Numbered from the stretch's first letter, positions 16,629 to 25,630 are shown. The stretch: 64,000 bases of DNA from Orrella dioscoreae (GCF_900089455.2 NZ_LT907988.1:1612001-1676000); one strand, 5' to 3'. Numbers and translations are program-made. The notes: a model not told the origin generated them from the letters alone.

Positions 16629-17342
16629 TCAGTTCAGCAGGCCCAGCATGGCCGCGCGCACCACAGCCGCCATCTTGTTGGGCGCGTTCAACTGCACCAG
16701 GGCGTTCTTCACGTGGAAGTTGACCGTGTTGATGGAGATGCCCAGGATCTCCGCGATCTCGGACGACGTCTTGCCGTCTGCCGACCACTTCAGGATGTCC
16801 ACTTGCCGTGGCGTGAGCGGCTGCTCGGGCAGGCCGGCCAGGTCGGCCGCCAGCACGCGCGAGAAGGCCTGGTGCGTGGCGTTCGCCAGGCAGCTCATGC
16901 TCGCTTCCTTGGCGTCCAGTTCGGCGGGCTGGATCTGCTCGCCGGAGCGGGCCAGCGTCAACATGCCGCGCGTGCCCTGCTGGCCGAAGAGGGATTGCGC
17001 CCAGCCGACTTTCAGGCCGAAGGATTGTGCCTCTTCCCACAACAACGGCGCCTTCTCGAAGACCGCATCATTCCAGGTGACCGGCGTTCCATGCGCCAGG
17101 CCATGCAGGACCGTGGGGTCCTGCGCCAGGTAGCCCGCTTCTTCGTAGCGGTGCTGCCAGCCTTCGGGATAGTTGTTGCGTGCGAAGGTGCGCTGCCGGG
17201 ACAAGGGCACAGGCAGCCTTGCCCCGTAGGCACAGTACTCGAACCCCAACGCGCGGCTGGCGTGCAGGGCTGCTTCGAACACCTCATCCGCGCTTGTCGC
17301 TTGCGCCAGACGATCCAGGTTCTCTCGTGACCACTGCTCCAT
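16629..17342 (-). CDS. LuxR-family AHL receptor 1
   Basis: A 237-residue transcription factor with an N-terminal autoinducer-binding domain and C-terminal LuxR helix-turn-helix. The AHL-pocket residues are intact with constant offset (+5) from TraR: Trp62, Tyr66, Asp75, Pro76, Trp90. The HTH is LTPRQVDILKWSADGKTSSE through TVNFHVKNALVQL. It is a close paralog of the receptor at 32593-33312 (shared GFEYCAYG, YLA-DPTV, VGWAQS, NAPNK/GAPNK and AMLGLLN/VMLGLLN). It sits directly upstream of lux box A and the NRPS operon, without its own luxI. RBS GGAGAAGGA precedes the ATG. Confidence 0.95.
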   Translation of the reverse strand: MEQWSRENLDRLAQATSADEVFEAALHASRALGFEYCAYGARLPVPLSRQRTFARNNYPEGWQHRYEEAGYLAQDPTVLHGLAHGTPVTWNDAVFEKAPLLWEEAQSFGLKVGWAQSLFGQQGTRGMLTLARSGEQIQPAELDAKEASMSCLANATHQAFSRVLAADLAGLPEQPLTPRQVDILKWSADGKTSSEIAEILGISINTVNFHVKNALVQLNAPNKMAAVVRAAMLGLLN

Positions 17343-17581
17343 GTCCTTCTCCGCGTTGAGCGGCCGTCCAGGCCGGGGGCAGGACGGCGAGTTGGCAAAT
17401 TATCTAGATACTTAAACCAATAACTGCTGCCACATCTCGGATAATCTCGAACATTCTCCCATTTTCAAGAAACCGTTCATCAGGGAATGCTTGAGATCAA
17501 CTCAGGTTTTCTCTGAGCGTGTGCGATCTCGTCTCAAACGGTGCTACCTTTGCACCGTCTCGGATAAGCGGAGCGTAAGTC
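17343..17581. promoter_or_regulatory. Divergent luxR / lysR intergenic region
   Basis: 239 bp between the luxR start and the lysR start, notably AT-richer than its surroundings. TCTCGGATAA occurs twice in direct orientation (17435-17444 and 17558-17567). CTCAG-N7-CTGAG (17501-17517) is an interrupted palindrome that could be a LysR autoregulatory site. No lux box of the CT-N12-AG type with the shared promoter layout was found here. Confidence 0.4.
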
Positions 17582-18481
17582 GTGCGATTTGACCTGGTGG
17601 ATCTTCGTCTTTTCCTGCACGTGGTCGAGGCCGGCAGCATCACGGGCGGCGCCGAGCGCGCGCACCTGACGCTGCAATCGGCCAGCGAGCGCATCCGGGG
17701 CATGGAGCAGGAGCTGGGGGTGCCGCTGCTGCGCCGCACGAAGCTCGGCACCCGCCTGACCGAAGCGGGGCGTTCACTGGAACATCATGCGCGCGTCGTG
17801 CTGGCGCAAGTCGAGCACATGCGCGGCGACCTGCGCCAGTACGGCGACGGACTGCGCGGACACATCCGCCTGCTGTGCAATACCTCGGCGCTCAGCGAGC
17901 ACCTGCCCAGCGTCATGGCGGAGTATCTCGCTGCGCATCCCAAGATCTCCATCAACGTCGAGGAAAGACTGAGCCACGAGATCGCCCACGCGATCCGCGC
18001 CAGGACCGCGGATATCGGCATCCTCGCCAACTCCATCAACCTGGAAGGGTTGGAGTGCGTGCCGTTTCGCGAGGACAGGCTGGTGCTGGTCGTGCCGCCG
18101 GGCGACCCGCTGGCCGAGCGCGAGGCAGTGCCTTTTGCCGAGGTGGTGGATTCGCCGTTCATCGGCCTGGTCGATGGCAGCGCCTTGCAGGAACACATCG
18201 CCGAGCAGGCCCGCAAGCTGGGCAAGCGCATCAGCTATCGCGTGCAGCTGCGCAGCTTCGAAGCGGTCTGCCGCATGATCGAAAGCGGCATCGGCATCGG
18301 CATCGTGCCGCGCAACGCGGCACTGCGCCTGGTGGACGGCTTCGACATCCGCGTCGTCGACCTCTCCGACAGTTGGGCGCTGCGCGGCCTGGTCATCTGC
18401 ACGCGCGACGTGGCGGCGCTTCCCGGTTTCGTGCGCGATTTCATCGCGCACCTGTCGGGGCACGCGCCTTCCCAGGCTTGA
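17582..18481 (+). CDS. LysR-family transcriptional regulator
   Basis: A 299-residue regulator beginning at GTG. N-terminal winged helix (FDLVDLRLFLHVVEAGSITGGAERAHLT) and C-terminal effector domain with the GIGIGIVPRNAA segment. Divergent from luxR1 and followed by a Sel1-like protein and a Bug binding protein, the usual partner arrangement for LysR regulators of Bug/TTT genes in Alcaligenaceae, so it more likely controls that uptake pair than the NRPS cluster. Confidence 0.93.
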   Translation: MRFDLVDLRLFLHVVEAGSITGGAERAHLTLQSASERIRGMEQELGVPLLRRTKLGTRLTEAGRSLEHHARVVLAQVEHMRGDLRQYGDGLRGHIRLLCNTSALSEHLPSVMAEYLAAHPKISINVEERLSHEIAHAIRARTADIGILANSINLEGLECVPFREDRLVLVVPPGDPLAEREAVPFAEVVDSPFIGLVDGSALQEHIAEQARKLGKRISYRVQLRSFEAVCRMIESGIGIGIVPRNAALRLVDGFDIRVVDLSDSWALRGLVICTRDVAALPGFVRDFIAHLSGHAPSQA

Positions 18482-18584
18482 ACGCTCAGGCTGGACAATA
18501 GGCTGGATCAGGAAATTCCAGCTTTCTGTCGGCTTTCGTTTCCGTGAAGATGCTGCCAAACAAGCAAGCACCACGGAGACAGCC

Positions 18585-19025
18585 ATGAAAGAGACCGCAC
18601 AGGCCGGGCGCTTCGACGCCCCCGCGTCGTCCTCGCATCGCCTGGACCGATCGCTGGCCTTCCTTGCACTGGGCTGCGCAGCCGCGCTGTCGCCCGCCGC
18701 GTTTGCCGCGGAGTGGGCATCGCCCAGCCAGAAATACCAGATGGCGCTCGAGGCGCAAAGCGTCGGGGAATACACCCGCATGGTCGCGTTGCTGCGCGAG
18801 GCAGGCGAGGCGGATCACGTCCCTGCCCAGGAAATGCTGGGCATGGCGTTGCTGGCCGGCCCCACCGTCTACGGCGAGGCCGTGCCCACCGACCGCTGCG
18901 AAGCGGGCAAGTGGATGCGCCGCGCCGCCGCCCAGGGCAGCGAACTGGGCAAAACCCAATGGGCCTTCCTGCACAGGCTGCGGAACGCCCCTTCCGGAGA
19001 AGACGTCTGTCAAACACAAGGATGA
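18585..19025 (+). CDS. Small secreted Sel1-repeat-like protein
   Basis: A 146-residue protein with a signal peptide (about residues 22-41, ending AAFAAE) and one or two Sel1/TPR-like helical repeats (YTRMVALLREAGEADHVPAQ, then CEAGKWMRRAAAQGSELGKTQ). Function unknown. The stop codon overlaps the start of the bug gene (ATGA), so the two are translationally coupled. Confidence 0.75.
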   Translation: MKETAQAGRFDAPASSSHRLDRSLAFLALGCAAALSPAAFAAEWASPSQKYQMALEAQSVGEYTRMVALLREAGEADHVPAQEMLGMALLAGPTVYGEAVPTDRCEAGKWMRRAAAQGSELGKTQWAFLHRLRNAPSGEDVCQTQG

Positions 19026-20026
19026 AAACAATAATGAACGTGAATCTGTTGCGTGGTGCGCTTGCCAGCGCCTTGTCCGCCACGCTGGCCGCGGCCGCAC
19101 TGTCCCCCGCCGCCGCGGCGGAGTTTCCCAGCCGGGCGGTTTCCATCGTGGTGCCGTTCTCGGCGGGCGGCCCCACCGACAAGGTCGTGCGCGACCTGGC
19201 CGTTTCCATGAGCAAGTCGCTGGGCCAGACCGTGGTGGTGGAGAACGTCACGGGCGCGGGCGGCACCATCGGCACGCGCAAGGTCGCCATGGCGCCGCCC
19301 GATGGCTACATGGTGCTGGTTCACACCATGGGCATGTCGACGGCGCCCAGCCTCTACAAGAACCTGGGCTTCGACGTGCTGAAGGATTTCGACTACATCG
19401 GCCAGGTCGTCGACGTGCCCATGGTCATCCTCGGGTCCAAGGGCCTGAAGGAAAAGAACTTCAGCGAAATGCTGGACACCATCCGCAAGCATCCGGGCAA
19501 GGTCTCCATCGGCCACGCAGGGCCGGGTTCGGCGGCGCACCTTTGCACGCTGCTGTTCGAGAACCAGGTCAAGTCCAAGATGGTGTCCGTGCCCTACAAG
19601 GGCAGCGCGCCCGCGCTCTCGGACCTGATCGGCGGGCAGATCGATCTGGTCTGCGACCAGACGACCAGCACGGCCGGCCAGATGCAGGGCGGCATGGTCA
19701 AGCCCTTCGCCATCACCACCATCCAGCGCGCCACGCCGTTTCCCGACCTGATGACGGCGGACGAGCAGGGGCTCAAGGGCTTCGACATGCGGACCTGGCA
19801 CGGCATGTACGCCCCCAAGGGCTTGCCGCCGCAGGTCAAGGAAAAACTGGTCAAGGGCCTGCAGGACGCGCTGGCCGATCCGTCCTTCAAGCAGAAGATG
19901 ACGGACCTGGGCGCGCAGGTCGTGGCCCAGGCCGACGCGACACCCGAAAGCCTGCAGAAGAAGCTGGGCGAGGAAACCGCGAGATGGGCCGAGGTCATCT
20001 CGGCATCCGGCATCAAGCCGAACTGA
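19022..20026 (+). CDS. Bug-family tripartite tricarboxylate transporter binding protein
   Basis: A 334-residue periplasmic binding protein (TctC/Bug family, greatly expanded in Bordetella and Achromobacter). Signal peptide to about residue 33 (AAAAE), then the family opening FPSRAVSIVVPFSAGGPTDK and the later VPYKGSAPALSDLIGGQID. The ligand is probably a carboxylate. No membrane components are adjacent, which is normal for orphan Bug proteins. Starts at 19022 or 19034. A strong terminator follows. Confidence 0.93.
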   Translation: MKTIMNVNLLRGALASALSATLAAAALSPAAAAEFPSRAVSIVVPFSAGGPTDKVVRDLAVSMSKSLGQTVVVENVTGAGGTIGTRKVAMAPPDGYMVLVHTMGMSTAPSLYKNLGFDVLKDFDYIGQVVDVPMVILGSKGLKEKNFSEMLDTIRKHPGKVSIGHAGPGSAAHLCTLLFENQVKSKMVSVPYKGSAPALSDLIGGQIDLVCDQTTSTAGQMQGGMVKPFAITTIQRATPFPDLMTADEQGLKGFDMRTWHGMYAPKGLPPQVKEKLVKGLQDALADPSFKQKMTDLGAQVVAQADATPESLQKKLGEETARWAEVISASGIKPN

Positions 20027-20056
20027 CATCCACGAGATCGTTGTCTGCTGCATGTT

Positions 20057-20083
20057 GGCCCGCTTCGGCGGGCCTTTTTTTTT
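20057..20083 (+). terminator. Rho-independent terminator after the bug gene
   Basis: GGCCCGC-TTCG-GCGGGCC (7-bp stem, UUCG tetraloop) followed by nine T, 30 bp after the bug stop. It insulates the lysR-sel1-bug group from lux promoter B. Confidence 0.93.
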
Positions 20084-20152
20084 GTCGCCGGGCCGCCCCA
20101 AGACAAAAAGCGCGCAGTGTGAGGGCATGCCCGCCCGGCGTCCTGCCCTGTC

Positions 20153-20197
20153 CTACGAATCTTGGTAGTTGTCGCAACCCCCCGCTGACTATGAAAT
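20153..20197 (+). promoter_or_regulatory. lux box B and promoter of the plus-strand biosynthetic operon
   Basis: CTACGAATCTTGGTAG (20153-20168), then directly TTGTCG (20169-20174), 17-bp spacer, TGAAAT (20192-20197). Predicted start near 20204, giving a leader of about 30 nt with GGAGA before the ATG at 20234. Downstream of the -10 the sequence ATGAAATGCATGCGTG matches promoter A (ATGAAATGGATGCGTG) at 15 of 16 positions. Confidence 0.82.
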
Positions 20198-20233
20198 GCA
20201 TGCGTGAGGGAAATCGACCGACCGGAGACGCGC

Positions 20234-22123
20234 ATGGACCCACGAGCACACGCATCAACGCAGCAGCAGCAGTCCGGCAGCCTGTATGGCTTCGACATGA
20301 GCCGCTATGTCATGTCCGAAGAGGCCTGCCAGGGCAGCGCCCATGACGTCTCGATTCGTGCGCTCACGCACGGCGGCATCTATCCCCTGGCCCATGCCTG
20401 GCAGGTCCTGGCGCTGCCGGACCGCGCGGCGCTGACCGTGTTCGAGCGCCATCCGTCCTTGCAGGTGCAGCCGCAGCGCCCCGAGGGCGATGCGCTGGTG
20501 CTGTATGTGAATACGCTGGGACGCCTGCATGCGCGCGCGGCGGATGCGCCCCGCGTGTCCTATGACGAGAATGACCGCGCAGACGACCTGGGCTATGTGC
20601 CCCTGACCGCCGCCCTGCGCGCCGAGATCGGCGCCGAGCAGGCAAGGCTGCAGGCGAGCGAGGAGGCCGCCCTGGCCGAGGTCCACGCCGCCGTGGCCGA
20701 GCTGCATGCGAACGGAGACCTGCCGCGTGTGCTGGAGGAGGTCATCGACCACGTCGAACACGTCGAGTCCGTCTGCTTCTATCTGGGTGACCGCTTCTAT
20801 GCGCTGATGGACCGCTACGCGAACCTGATCGACGACAAGCGCAGCCGGGGCTTCCTGAGCCTGCTGCGCGACAAGCCCTTCGAGGCCTGGGAAGCGGACG
20901 AGGTGCTGTCGGTGGGCGCGTTGCACGCGCTCTTCATCTCGGGCCGTTCCGTGCGTTTCGAGGAGTTCAACGGCACCTTGCTCTCGGCCCGGCGCCTGCT
21001 GGACCGCCTGGCCGAACTGGCGGCGTCCTATTCGGCCGCCGGCAACGAAATCGAAGTGTCCCCCGAGCTCGGGCTATTCGCGCGTGCGGCCGCCATCCGC
21101 GAGCAGACCTTGCGCGGCATCGGCAAGTCCTGGCTGCGCTACCGCTGGATCTATGGCCTGAATTTCCAGAAGGTCGAGTCCATCCTGGACCGCAACGAAT
21201 CGGATGAGGCCGACGACGTCTGGTGGCAGGAGTTCGAGCAGGACTACCGTGCGCTCGTGGGCGGCCCTGCCGGTTTCATCCCCGCCGAGCACGCCGGCAT
21301 GGCGCAACTGGCCCAGGCCGCCGTGGCGCTGGATGCGTCGGGCGTGGCGTGCGAACGTGGCAGCGACGCGGTGACGAGCTGGACGGAGTACCTGATCGAG
21401 CGCCTCGTGGGATCGGCCGTGCTGGCCACCCGGGCCGATTACGGCATGTCCAGTTCGCTGCGCGACATCAGCAAGCTGATCAGTTACGACGAAGCGACAC
21501 TGCTTGCCAACCTGCACGCGCTGACGCCACCCGATTTCTTCACCTGTTTCGTGTCCCGCGATCTCATCGAGGGCGTGGGAACCGCCGAAGCGGGCGTCAT
21601 CGCGTCATCTGTCCAGAAGCGCATGCAGTTCAACCGCTGGCACTTCATCCCGGGCAACCTCGAACGCCCGATGATCCTGAAGTCCCGCCACTGGTACTAC
21701 CCGCCGCTGGTGCCGGACATCGCCGTGCACGCCGACATGCACCGCGCCGCGCACAACCGTGCGCGCGTGAAATTCTCGATCCGCAGCCCGGGCCCCGACA
21801 TGTCGCGCCCGCCGCTGCCCATCGCCGGTCGCTACTTCCGCGGCTTCTATGACGTGCGGGTGGTCAGGATGGAAGGCGAGGAGTTCGACGTGTCGGACAT
21901 CCTGCGCGTGCGTCGGCGCACGCTTTGGATGGAGTCGGTCTATGCGGCCCTGACGCAATACCTGATGAGTCCGCGCGCGGTGCGCCTCGTGACCCGGGGA
22001 TTCCAGGCCGGCACCTACCAGGACCTGATCGGTGACGGCGCGGCGCAGGGCGGCCTGACTCGGCCGGTGGCGCTGACCGCCTTGCGTGGCGACGGCAGCG
22101 ACCGCCTGGTCGTGCACGGTTGA
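20234..22123 (+). CDS. Unrecognised 629-residue protein, first gene of the lux-controlled operon
   Basis: No family recognised. The ATG at 20234 (MDPRAHAST, after GGAGA) is preferred to the one at 20204, which coincides with the predicted transcription start. It has no signal peptide or membrane helices and looks soluble. A helical, acidic region (about 130-250; EEVIDHVEHVESVCFYLGDR) is followed by a C-terminal third with aromatic and His-rich stretches (SRHWYYPPLVPDIAVHADMH) and a segment rich in charged residues (VRMEGEEFDVSDILRVRRR). Its leading place before an AMP ligase and carrier protein suggests a biosynthetic enzyme; the reaction cannot be read from sequence. Confidence 0.85.
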   Translation: MDPRAHASTQQQQSGSLYGFDMSRYVMSEEACQGSAHDVSIRALTHGGIYPLAHAWQVLALPDRAALTVFERHPSLQVQPQRPEGDALVLYVNTLGRLHARAADAPRVSYDENDRADDLGYVPLTAALRAEIGAEQARLQASEEAALAEVHAAVAELHANGDLPRVLEEVIDHVEHVESVCFYLGDRFYALMDRYANLIDDKRSRGFLSLLRDKPFEAWEADEVLSVGALHALFISGRSVRFEEFNGTLLSARRLLDRLAELAASYSAAGNEIEVSPELGLFARAAAIREQTLRGIGKSWLRYRWIYGLNFQKVESILDRNESDEADDVWWQEFEQDYRALVGGPAGFIPAEHAGMAQLAQAAVALDASGVACERGSDAVTSWTEYLIERLVGSAVLATRADYGMSSSLRDISKLISYDEATLLANLHALTPPDFFTCFVSRDLIEGVGTAEAGVIASSVQKRMQFNRWHFIPGNLERPMILKSRHWYYPPLVPDIAVHADMHRAAHNRARVKFSIRSPGPDMSRPPLPIAGRYFRGFYDVRVVRMEGEEFDVSDILRVRRRTLWMESVYAALTQYLMSPRAVRLVTRGFQAGTYQDLIGDGAAQGGLTRPVALTALRGDGSDRLVVHG

Positions 22124-22145
22124 AGGCAGGCGACGGAGACCGCCG

Positions 22146-23693
22146 ATGAGCATCGTCAACGCAGTGGCGCTGACCGCGGCGCGCAGCGCCGGCCACCACA
22201 TCCGCTATTTCCGCCAGGGCGCCCTGGTGGGGCTCAGCCTGAGCCAGCTGGATGTGTTGGCCCAGCGCGCGGCGCGGCTGTTGCACGACCTCGGCCTGCG
22301 TCCGGGTGACCGCCTCGGCATCCTCGCCCGCAACGGCATCGAGTGGGTGCTGCTGGACCTGGCCGCGATCAAGCTCGGCGTGGTGACGGCCGGCTTCGAA
22401 TGGGGCAAGTTCCCGTCCGTGCGGCCCTTGCTGGCGCGTTATGGCCTGAAGGCCTATTACTCCGATGCGCCGGCCGACAACGACGCGGCCCAGGCGGCCG
22501 AAGGGGTGAACGTGCGGGCAGCCCTGGCCGCGCTGCTGGAGGATGAGTCCGCCCTCCACGGCGCGCCCGACGCGGGCATGCCTGTCATGACCTACGGGCC
22601 GCGCGACGTCACCACGCTGAAGTTCACGTCGGGCAGCACGGGCGAGCCCAAGGGGCTGGCCGCCACCGTGGGCAGCATCGACAGCTCGCTGTACGCGGCC
22701 CAGTCCCTGTTCTCGCATGCCGCGGCCGACAGCCTGCTCGTCTTCATGCCGCTGTCGCTGCTGCAGCAACGCTACTGGATCTATTCCGCGCTGGTGTTCG
22801 GGCACGATGTCACGGTGGCGCCTTTCGAGTTCGCGCTGGAAGCGGCGCGCCTGGTGCAGCCCACCGTGGTGATGGGGGTGCCGGGATTCTATGAAAGCCT
22901 GAAGCGCCAGGCCGAGCGCCAACTGGGCGGTGGCACGGCGCTGGCCGAGCGCCGTGAGTGCCTGCGCAGCCTGCTGGGCTCCCGCGTGCGCTACATGTGG
23001 ACGGGCTCGGCGCCCGCCAATCCGGACACGCTGGCCTTCTTCAACGAGGCGGATTTCCCCGTCTACGAAGGCTATGGCATGAACGAGACCTGCATCGTCA
23101 CGAAGAACGGACCGGGCAGCGCGCGTGCCGGCAGCGTCGGGCGCGTCATGCCGAACAAGCGCCTGCGCCTGGACGAGCAGGGCGTGCTGATCGTCGGCAG
23201 CGACTACCCGGTCAACACCCGCTATGCCTATTGCGGGGAGGGGGACAACGAGAAGACCTTCCTGCCCGGCGGCGAGGTGCGCACCGGCGATCTCGCCCGC
23301 ATCGACGAGGACGGGTTCCTGTACATCCTGGGGCGGGCCGACGACGTCATCGTGCTGGCCAATGGCCGCAACATCCATACCCGCCATGTCGAGGAGCGCA
23401 TCAAGTCGCATCCGGAAGTGGCCGAGTGCGTGCTGTTCGGCGCGGGCCGCGCCTATCTGGTGGCGGTCGTGTCGCCGGCGGCGGGCGCGCCGGATGTCGC
23501 GGCCATCCAGCGGCATATCCAGGGCGTGAACGAAGCGGCCTCGGCCGACGAGCGGGTGGTCAAGAGCCTGATCCTGTCCGAGCCCATCACGGTCGACAGC
23601 GGGCTGCTGACCTCGCAGTTCAAACCCCGGCGCAAGGAGATCTTCCGGACCTTTCGCGGGCAGATCGAAAACCTCTATGGAGCGGCGTCGTGA
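22146..23693 (+). CDS. AMP-dependent acyl/aryl acid ligase (acyl-ACP synthetase type)
   Basis: A 515-residue member of the ANL superfamily that activates a carboxylic acid as adenylate and loads it onto a carrier. Motifs: LKFTSGSTGEPKGLA (P-loop), YEGYGMNETC, TGDLARIDEDGF with the hinge GRADDVIVLANGRNI, and the C-terminal Lys in FKPRRKEIFR. Its last codon overlaps the start of the downstream carrier protein, a strong sign that this carrier is its acceptor. Acid substrate unknown. RBS GGAGA at 22135. Confidence 0.9.
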   Translation: MSIVNAVALTAARSAGHHIRYFRQGALVGLSLSQLDVLAQRAARLLHDLGLRPGDRLGILARNGIEWVLLDLAAIKLGVVTAGFEWGKFPSVRPLLARYGLKAYYSDAPADNDAAQAAEGVNVRAALAALLEDESALHGAPDAGMPVMTYGPRDVTTLKFTSGSTGEPKGLAATVGSIDSSLYAAQSLFSHAAADSLLVFMPLSLLQQRYWIYSALVFGHDVTVAPFEFALEAARLVQPTVVMGVPGFYESLKRQAERQLGGGTALAERRECLRSLLGSRVRYMWTGSAPANPDTLAFFNEADFPVYEGYGMNETCIVTKNGPGSARAGSVGRVMPNKRLRLDEQGVLIVGSDYPVNTRYAYCGEGDNEKTFLPGGEVRTGDLARIDEDGFLYILGRADDVIVLANGRNIHTRHVEERIKSHPEVAECVLFGAGRAYLVAVVSPAAGAPDVAAIQRHIQGVNEAASADERVVKSLILSEPITVDSGLLTSQFKPRRKEIFRTFRGQIENLYGAAS

Positions 23694-23947
23694 GCAGACT
23701 CGAAACAATCGTGAAGGCCAACCTGGAGAAAGTGCTGCGGCGCAACCAGGACACCGCGGCCGACCTCGACATGGAGGCGGACCTGGCCTATGGCTATGGC
23801 CTGACATCGCTGGACATCATCATGCTGATGAGCGGCATCTGCCAGGATGCCGGCGTGCCGCTCACGGCGCTGGCCGAGGACGATATCGGCGCGCTGAAGA
23901 CGCCTGCCGACATCGTCGCCGTGCTCGGCCAGAAGGCACCGGCCTGA
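23690..23947 (+). CDS. Free-standing acyl carrier protein 2
   Basis: An 85-residue carrier starting at GTG (GTGA overlap with the ligase stop). The Ppant site is YGLTSLDIIMLMSG (Ser in LTSLD). The D/E-rich surface preceding it (DTAADLDMEADLAYGYG) is like ACPs that partner FabH-type or ligase enzymes. Confidence 0.88.
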   Translation: MSRLETIVKANLEKVLRRNQDTAADLDMEADLAYGYGLTSLDIIMLMSGICQDAGVPLTALAEDDIGALKTPADIVAVLGQKAPA

Positions 23948-23955
23948 GGCGCGCC

Positions 23956-24546
23956 ATGGAACAGGCCTTTCACGTGCTGAAGGATCTCGTCCTGGAGAAC
24001 GACGTGGTGCGCCTGCGGCGCATCGCCATCGACGACAAGCCGGGCTATGCCCGCATTGCCTTCGATCCGGACATCTGGACCTATTTCGTCTCCACCGTGA
24101 CGGATGCGGCCAGCCTGGATACCTTCGTGGAACAGGGCATCCGCGACACGCTCAACGGCACGCGGATCGTTTTCACCATCCTCGACAAGCGCAGCGGCGC
24201 CATCGCGGGCAGCGCGTCCTACGGCAATATCGCGCCCGCCGACCGCAGGCTGGAAATCGGCTGGTCCTGGCTGGGCGAGCCGTATCGGGGCAACGGCACC
24301 AATCGCGCGGTCAAGTCGCTGCTGCTGGGTCATGCCTTCGACGCCTTGGGGTGCGAGCGGGTCGAGTTCAAGACGGACGTGCTCAATACGCGCGCCCGCA
24401 AGGGCCTGCTTGGCATCGGCGCGAAGGAGGAAGGCGTGCTGCGCAGCTTCAACGTGATGCCGGGCGGGCGGCGGCGCGATGCCATCTACTACAGCATCCT
24501 CAAGGCCGAATGGCCGTCGGTGCGCGCGGAGCGCTTTCATGGCTAA
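23956..24546 (+). CDS. GNAT-family N-acetyltransferase (RimJ/RimL-like)
   Basis: A 196-residue GNAT. The acetyl-CoA pyrophosphate loop region reads LGEPYRGNGTNRAVKSLLLGHAF, preceded by the beta4 segment (RRLEIGWSW) and followed by ERVEFKTDVLNTRARKGLLGIGAKEEGVLR, typical of ribosomal-protein-acetyltransferase-like GNATs that also act in antibiotic self-protection. Acts on product, intermediate, or as resistance; undetermined. Overlaps the next gene by 8 bp. Confidence 0.88.
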   Translation: MEQAFHVLKDLVLENDVVRLRRIAIDDKPGYARIAFDPDIWTYFVSTVTDAASLDTFVEQGIRDTLNGTRIVFTILDKRSGAIAGSASYGNIAPADRRLEIGWSWLGEPYRGNGTNRAVKSLLLGHAFDALGCERVEFKTDVLNTRARKGLLGIGAKEEGVLRSFNVMPGGRRRDAIYYSILKAEWPSVRAERFHG

Positions 24547-25630
24547 GCGTGCGATTCCCCTTTCGGTGGTGAGCAACCTGCCGCCCTCGCGTCACCTGCG
24601 CCTGTCGGGCTCGCATTTCGAACTGGGCCTGCGCCATGGCCTGGCCCACCGCGAAGCCATCCAGCGCTTCCTGGCCGACCGCCGCACACGCCTGGATGCA
24701 GTGGCGCCCGCAGCGCAATTGGCCGACCTGTCCGGCCGGATTGCCGCGCACGCCGAGTGCATCGAGTGGGCGCTGCCCGGGATGGCGCAGGAGGTCCGGG
24801 GGCTGGCCCATGGCGCCGGCATTACGTTGGAAGAGGGCTACCTGCTGCAGCTGCGCCGCGAGATCGCCGGCTACCAGGCGGTTCCCACGGCAGGGGATTG
24901 CACCACCTTCGGCCGCCTGGCCGGGGCCTGCACGGTGCTGGGACAGACCATCGACCTGAATGGCGGCATGGCGCCCGAACTCAGCGTGCTGGAGATCACC
25001 CACGGCGCGACCGGGCGGCGCCTGGCCATGGCGAGCTTCACGGGCTTGCTGGGGTATCTGGGCCTGAATGACCGCGGCCTGGCCGTGGGCCTGAACCTGG
25101 TGCTCGCGGGCACATGGCGCCCGGGCATCCCGGCCTACATGCTGATCCGCCACCTGCTGGACGAGGCAGACAGCGTGGACGATTGCCTGGCGGTGCTGCG
25201 CGCCGTGCCGCTGGCGAGTTCCCGCGCGCTGATGCTGACGGATGGCCGGCGGCTGGTCACGGTGGAGTACGTCCTGGACGACATCCGCATCACCGAGGCG
25301 GACGCCAGCTGCCACGCCAACCATTTCCTGCATCCGGACTTCGTGCCGCGCGATGCCTTGAATCCCTTCGCGCGGACGTCCTCGTTGCGCCGCCAGCAGG
25401 CCTGCGAGGACGCCTTGCGTGCCGTCCCTGCCGAGGCCGCGCTGGAGCGCTATTTCGCCTTCATGGACGCGGCGCCCGTGCATGTGGCCGACACCGGCGA
25501 TCTGCGCCGCGAGTGCACCGTGGGAACCGCCGTCATGCAGCCGCGGCTGGGCGTGCTTGCCGTCAGGCAGCGCGCGCCCGTGGCCGCAACCAGCAGCCCC
25601 GTCGCGGCCCGCGCCTTGCAGGCCGTCTAA
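24539..25630 (+). CDS. C45-family Ntn hydrolase / acyl-CoA:6-APA acyltransferase-like enzyme
   Basis: A 363-residue homolog of penicillin acyltransferase (IAT). N-terminal segment LSGSHFELGLRHGLAHREAI, then Cys121 in AGDCTTFG as the probable N-terminal nucleophile exposed by self-cleavage, followed by GQTIDLNGG as in the family. Such enzymes form or cleave amide bonds using a cysteine nucleophile. In this operon it may transfer an acyl group to or from the cysteine-derived intermediate, perhaps replacing a thioesterase. Function inferred from family and context. Confidence 0.82.
   Translation: MAKRAIPLSVVSNLPPSRHLRLSGSHFELGLRHGLAHREAIQRFLADRRTRLDAVAPAAQLADLSGRIAAHAECIEWALPGMAQEVRGLAHGAGITLEEGYLLQLRREIAGYQAVPTAGDCTTFGRLAGACTVLGQTIDLNGGMAPELSVLEITHGATGRRLAMASFTGLLGYLGLNDRGLAVGLNLVLAGTWRPGIPAYMLIRHLLDEADSVDDCLAVLRAVPLASSRALMLTDGRRLVTVEYVLDDIRITEADASCHANHFLHPDFVPRDALNPFARTSSLRRQQACEDALRAVPAEAALERYFAFMDAAPVHVADTGDLRRECTVGTAVMQPRLGVLAVRQRAPVAATSSPVAARALQAV

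Noticed and set aside
22086-22145. Longer start for the AMP ligase (ATG 22086)
   Set aside because: The extra 20 residues are a shadow of the upstream gene; GGAGA stands before 22146.
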